Shown: positions 60,901 through 64,000 of the stretch, piece after piece
Layout of the letters: each line of letters opens with the position of its first letter
How positions within the stretch are numbered: the stretch's first letter is position 1
Assembly: GCF_000227135.1 (NCBI RefSeq)
Contig: NC_018240.1
Location: 57,479-121,478 of the forward strand
Length of the DNA: 64,000 nucleotides
Source: Leishmania donovani
Taxonomy: Eukaryota > Euglenozoa > Kinetoplastea > Trypanosomatida > Trypanosomatidae
Direction of reading: 5' to 3'
Made by a program: the position numbers and the translations under genes
Notes under the pieces: generated by a model
Told to the model about the DNA's origin: nothing
Database searches by the model: none
Seen by the model: the letters and a program-made list of their open reading frames with translations, nothing else

Positions 60901-63591
60901 CGTCGGCTCATCCGATCAGCGCAGGGCGTCACCAACAGCTTCCTCTCCCCTGAGGCATGCGACGACGTTGCCTACACGCTAGAACCGCAGTGCACTGTGG
61001 ATGGCTACACGCACTACTTCATGTCCGCCCCACCCACCGCCGCCGCGTCGCTGTACGCGTGCATGCGCTACTGGATTCCGTTCTGGAGCGCGATAGGGCG
61101 GCCGTCGCGCAGGCTCTCATCGCAGCTCCTGGAACTGGAGTCGAATGCTACGGTGGCGCAGGTGGTGGCGCTCTCTAAGGTGTTGCGACAGGACCCCAGC
61201 ATTTTGGCAGCGCAACTCTACCAAAGCGGTGGGCTACCACTGGAGTCGCGGCGCAGCACCAGCCTCGGCGACGTCGCCGCCGGCACAACGAGACGTGGAG
61301 CAGAGCTGCGAGGCGTATCTGGCCGACGCAGCATCTTTTCCTCTGCCTCTCTGTTTGTACGCGAGCGTCACGGCCGTGCGGATGACGGAAACAGCACTTG
61401 TCCGACGGCGACGACGACAGCCAGCGGCCGTCACGTTGCGCGACAGCGTCCCCGCAAGGCGCCCCGTACGGAGATCAGCGGCCCCACCGTTGCTGAGGCA
61501 CTGGATTCCGCATTCCACCACTTTGCGCCTCTCAAGCGCGTAGAGGAGGTGATCCGCCTTGTGCTGCGCGGCCGCAGCGTGCACCTCTCGCACCACCCAC
61601 TCTTCTGTGTGCCAGCGACGCTGCCAGCAGTGCTGGTGCGGCGGCACGGAGGCGCGGATGCCAGCAACACGCTTCTCTGTCCCGCCAGCGGCGGCGGCTG
61701 CGGAGGCGCGGCGACCCCTACGGAATTCAGTCTGGCGAACGCTGGGCAGGGAGGCGGTGCGTACAATCGGCTGGTGAGCACGTCGACGATGCACATGGCA
61801 GTACTCGCAGAGACGCTGCGCGCTGTGCGGAACTCGAACGCTACCCATAGAGCCCCCCAGGTGCGGCACCCCTCGTCCATAGAGACGCTTCGAGAAGAGG
61901 TGGAAAGCGTGTACGCACCACGGGCGGCGGCTTCTACCGCTGCTGCTGCCACCACCGATGTCGCACCCGCGCAATCATGCGCTGCCTCGGCGCCTCTCTC
62001 ACCACCTTTAGTCTCGCTGCGTCTGTCTCCGCATACGTCAGAGACATGCTTGTCTTCTCCGGCGTCGTCGTCGTTGCTGCAGCTGGAGGGCGGCTTTGAG
62101 GTGGTCGCCGATATGCTGCGCATGATTGTCTTCTGTGACCAGGCCCACTACCGCGCCAGCGTCGCGCGGTCCCTCTTGACGGCACTGAACGCACCCTGGC
62201 TGGTGTCGCGTGCGCGCGCATTCCTGCAGCGACTGCCGGTGTTTCGCCGGGCGCGGCAGCAGAACATCCGCGTGCCGCAGTTGTCGCTCGCGCAGAGCCC
62301 GTATGTTTTACCGCTCAACGCACTGCGCACCGCACCACGCCCGTGCGCAAACATGGCTGTGCTGCACCAGTGGGCGCAGGAGGCGGACGCGGTGGGTGGG
62401 GCGGTCGCTGGAGGTCGCGAGAGCCCCGTGATGCTGTGGGCGCATGCGGAGATGAACTCGCTTCTCGCATTGGGTGCGCAGGAGTCTTTGCAGCGCACGC
62501 CGCCACCGGCGCTGGAGCTCCTTCATCAGCCCTCGATGGATCAAGCTCACATGTCGATGGCGATGAACGCGGTGCGGGAGAAGATGACGCGGCTGCCTTT
62601 GCCGCAGTTGGCGTGGCCGGCAGAGGCTGTCGCATGCGAGGGGTTCCTGCGGCGGCAGCGCCCTGACGGCGCAGAGGGAACCGAGATCGGCGAGACAGAT
62701 GTGGTCATCGACACCGTCGCGGCACGACGTGATGGCCAGCATCGCAAACGGAAGCGCTCGTCCCTAGTGCGGGGTGGCAACGAAGAATCCAGCGGTGAGG
62801 AAGACAAAGACAACAGCAGCGAGAGCAGCGACGACGACGGGGACAGCGTTGCGGTGACCCGCGCAGAAGAGGAAGCTGCCCGTCAGCTGTACCCGGCCCG
62901 CACTATCCGCAACTATGGCGACCCGCCGTACTTACAGGATCTTCCGATCGACGGCCCTCCGACCGCGGCGGAGCAGCGCGCTGTCGAGGCGTGCCGCGAG
63001 GAGCTCAGCAGCGGTGCATTCGCATCTTTTTCGCCTCTTCGTCAGCACCATGACAGCAGCCGCAGCCGTGATGGGTGTAGTCTGATACCGTACCCTAGCA
63101 TCTTTCACCACGTGGACGGCAGTTGGCACTCGTACATGTGGCATCTCGTGGTGCACACTGTCTACCGCTACATCTTGCGTGTGCCGGGTATTCGCCACGT
63201 GGATCTGGAGGGGCGAGTGTTGGCGAGTGGTGTGGTGAGCCAGCGGGCGCTGTGGGCGGTGCTGCAGTTTTTGATTGACCACCAGCTTTTGCTGTGCCTC
63301 GAGGAGGAACTCGCGCAGCCCCTCTGCACCCCGGGCGGCGGTGTGCTCGGCGACCCGCCACGGCTGCGCAGTCCATTTCAGCTGCGCAAGCGTTCTCGGC
63401 CTGACGCCGCGCCGTCGTTGCCGTCGTCCCTGTCAGCACCAGTTGGCGAGCGCGACATTCCATACCGGCGGAGGGATGACGATGCCTGGCTAGGCTGCAT
63501 TCGAGGCAGCTGCTGCTATCATCCTACCATACCGTTAGAAGGGCTGCGCCTCGCCATGTCCCCGCGTCTGCTCGACCCGCTGTCCCCGTAA
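57916..63591 (+). CDS. TFIIIC tau138/GTF3C1-like subunit (B-block-type winged-helix protein)
   Basis: 1891 aa from the ATG at 57916 (MFEGCLQLCLEF). The N-terminus (LSEFICEDILPY, then TLRDTIVRLLL) and several later segments look like winged-helix units separated by disordered Ser/Glu/Gln-rich linkers, for example FSITNEKLEMVSSFIAENAV with GWDRLPSTPEFKARYKN, and LSAYSVNTVLDVLVQAAPHY. The C-terminal part near residues 1720-1800 (YPSIFHHVDGSWHSYMWHLV, VYRYILRVPGIRHVDLEGRV) fits the conserved C-terminal pattern of TFIIIC's B-box-binding subunit (W..DG..n......+...V...PG......L). This complex recruits TFIIIB to tRNA and 5S genes. The family is highly divergent, so the call is moderate. The gene lies 800 bp after alpha-tubulin and ends in DNA next to a retroposon fragment. 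Confidence 0.68.
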   Translation: MFEGCLQLCLEFIGAQAPKDGCSSAQLSEFICEDILPYQGWAANDTLRDTIVRLLLTTHVSEFDVHAAGARDDGATSGAQRADAASSSPGSCGGRDRGKVAPAPAPNASNGNQQRRRISADEAIALLDLGRIAWAERGEVGVCDPCGMPGRQESQSCALPRRDGDRRKLLFFTPSHALRERVMGFSITNEKLEMVSSFIAENAVLGWDRLPSTPEFKARYKNHLVGSGLKWLRRVHKVAPVYMYHEPSREVIYRFFPHFALPLTEREKKRQPTWAVEDGSGSRAEASSLGDGRVPSSSREEEQLYGEWGRTSGSDGGVGLSSTASAASAPSLQQRRTCRLYYPLDHYYARKRRLEASFPSVTFDLQLVRQLVQESPERRLLMQDAVHAILAAHGLFLTRWEDFSRTERMHLRRLMSLAGLSIVVASISLRGHLRELRLVIPSEDLVRQVSAASTSASSSAPVRPRARFRTGGYDVEEGEETRDLYPSGSERGDNDAEYGQDGDTNSRDEAALRRQLVAAHVILRADREPGRGGAAEELDLDHEGDEARYSAGDEDDDEQGVEAQSQAAAPLSHPSTRQQQAEAVAVLRVEPNQPLELQAAHEAERRPLSLTAAVPRVRFHMPYKQRSKALGGFLERYAKTRGTLVTRYLLLRHTKVLTLVYAPRLPTGSPAQGPCPVEATAATVVKREEQGDPHHSGEGVAVAKAAAAPLPLPRTLHFEPSDPRLPKGLSAYSVNTVLDVLVQAAPHYAASVPRLIQSIDVSTLNRRVLPFLRHLKYVHTTAVAQRGRKHVGLVVLVPAEGETRPSTLSDTAKQAVLDAEAAAADLARRVARQPVPPSAASGKSIPSDMVLQSLPAVAEGARRSTLGERLIEVHPAATKAVNRVMAVRNGYARSLVQRMSRLHLELWYQHYRYPTDGAAAGAGGVRVREMYTRMTLSTFVVVVGLPQADLGRLLGRTDDVCGWSTPLRDLPPSVYGWCVQRGMQMLFACLQGLHDRRLIRSAQGVTNSFLSPEACDDVAYTLEPQCTVDGYTHYFMSAPPTAAASLYACMRYWIPFWSAIGRPSRRLSSQLLELESNATVAQVVALSKVLRQDPSILAAQLYQSGGLPLESRRSTSLGDVAAGTTRRGAELRGVSGRRSIFSSASLFVRERHGRADDGNSTCPTATTTASGRHVARQRPRKAPRTEISGPTVAEALDSAFHHFAPLKRVEEVIRLVLRGRSVHLSHHPLFCVPATLPAVLVRRHGGADASNTLLCPASGGGCGGAATPTEFSLANAGQGGGAYNRLVSTSTMHMAVLAETLRAVRNSNATHRAPQVRHPSSIETLREEVESVYAPRAAASTAAAATTDVAPAQSCAASAPLSPPLVSLRLSPHTSETCLSSPASSSLLQLEGGFEVVADMLRMIVFCDQAHYRASVARSLLTALNAPWLVSRARAFLQRLPVFRRARQQNIRVPQLSLAQSPYVLPLNALRTAPRPCANMAVLHQWAQEADAVGGAVAGGRESPVMLWAHAEMNSLLALGAQESLQRTPPPALELLHQPSMDQAHMSMAMNAVREKMTRLPLPQLAWPAEAVACEGFLRRQRPDGAEGTEIGETDVVIDTVAARRDGQHRKRKRSSLVRGGNEESSGEEDKDNSSESSDDDGDSVAVTRAEEEAARQLYPARTIRNYGDPPYLQDLPIDGPPTAAEQRAVEACREELSSGAFASFSPLRQHHDSSRSRDGCSLIPYPSIFHHVDGSWHSYMWHLVVHTVYRYILRVPGIRHVDLEGRVLASGVVSQRALWAVLQFLIDHQLLLCLEEELAQPLCTPGGGVLGDPPRLRSPFQLRKRSRPDAAPSLPSSLSAPVGERDIPYRRRDDDAWLGCIRGSCCYHPTIPLEGLRLAMSPRLLDPLSP

Positions 63592-63688
63592 AATGTTTTC
63601 TGCTTCACATAGAATTCGATGGTGTCACAATCAGAGCGTGACGCGACCGGCCGCCGATCCCGCGGCATGGGGAGGAGGAGCTCACTGG
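63592..63688. other. Short 3' flank of the TFIIIC-like gene before the retroposon copy
   Basis: No feature seen; the shared retroposon sequence starts abruptly at about 63689. Confidence 0.4.
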
Positions 63689-64000
63689 TCCCTTTCCGAA
63701 GCCGCAAAGACCCGATGATAGTCCCACGTCCTGCCGCCCTGTGGCGCTGGCCACCGATATCCGCAAGCTGCTTGGGCACATGATCCTGCGACGGCTTGGC
63801 GGCCATGTTGCAGACAGACTGCAACCACACCGCCACGGCTTCCGTCCCCACCGCTCCACCGTAGGTCTCCCCGGGCTTGCCCCTCCACAAAGCAGCCCGG
63901 CACCAGGCAGACACCAAGACATGCGCAGCGCTTGTGGGCTCTATGCCTGCACGCGTGGCTCGGCAGGTCGCGGCGCTACCATTGAGGCGCTAAGGAGGTA
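63689..64000 (+). mobile_element. Partial ingi/DIRE-type reverse transcriptase copy, runs off the window
   Basis: On the plus strand, from 63689, the translation is VPFPKPQRPDDSPTSCRPVA continuing through the IRKLLGHMILRRLGG helix and LQPHRHGFRPHRST, the same as in the 28.4-29.2 kb relic. The reverse complement of 28377-28686 matches with only about three differences in 310 bp. The homology starts abruptly near 63689 (upstream sequences differ) and reaches the window end. It lies about 100 bp past the stop of the TFIIIC-like gene. Confidence 0.8.

Overview
This window looks like nuclear DNA of a trypanosomatid, almost certainly Leishmania or a close relative. The evidence is: long intronless genes in two strand-coherent blocks; GC-rich codon use; gene starts preceded by polypyrimidine tracts and an AG, the trans-splicing signature; GT/CA and G-run microsatellites in the UTRs; SIDER2-type degenerate retroposons in 3'UTRs; and ingi/DIRE-type retroposon relics. 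Gene content (ALBA-domain protein, Fused-type kinase, RSP4/6, acyl-CoA ligase-like, two HEAT proteins, then alpha-tubulin) fits, from memory, the Leishmania chromosome 13 alpha-tubulin/ALBA1 neighbourhood. I could not check that synteny here.

Left block, minus strand (about 0.36-25.4 kb), read right to left: NatA catalytic subunit (Naa10/ARD1), ALADIN-like nucleoporin, CCDC42/CFAP73-like flagellar coiled-coil protein, RING + coiled-coil protein resembling Zip3/RNF212, Rab5-like GTPase, two tandem FYVE-like zinc finger + class 3 lipase paralogs (the left one has lost the catalytic serine), and a hypothetical protein. Each lipase gene has a nearly identical SIDER2 element in its 3' flank.

Centre (25.4-31.5 kb): a head-to-head strand-switch region, the expected Pol II initiation zone. 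It holds a decayed ingi/DIRE-type reverse transcriptase on the minus strand and then an AT-richer stretch. The AT-rich character continues through an ALBA gene, a decayed second ALBA copy and, more weakly, the Fused-like kinase.

Right block, plus strand (31.5-63.6 kb): ALBA, ALBA pseudogene, Fused/STK36-like kinase (degenerate SIDER2 in its 3' flank), RSP4/6, acyl-CoA synthetase-like protein, HEAT protein (possibly Tti1-like), Scc2/NIPBL-like cohesin loader, a single alpha-tubulin copy (array probably collapsed), and a TFIIIC tau138/GTF3C1-like protein. The window ends in a second copy of the same reverse transcriptase, inverted relative to the first. Genes sharing a block are co-transcribed and need not share a function, although three flagellar-type genes (CCDC42-like, Fused-like, RSP4/6) lie here.

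Assembly: five runs of N are present. Four of them (starting at 20336, 21236, 26329 and 28792) are flanked by about 330-350 bp of practically identical sequence on both sides, so they are probably unmerged contig overlaps and not real duplications. The fifth (8773-8862) is a true gap inside a SIDER2. I found no clearly new defence or mobile system. The most interesting items are the pseudo-lipase, the Zip3-like RING protein, the AT-rich ALBA island with its broken paralog, and the inverted retroposon copies flanking the tubulin block.
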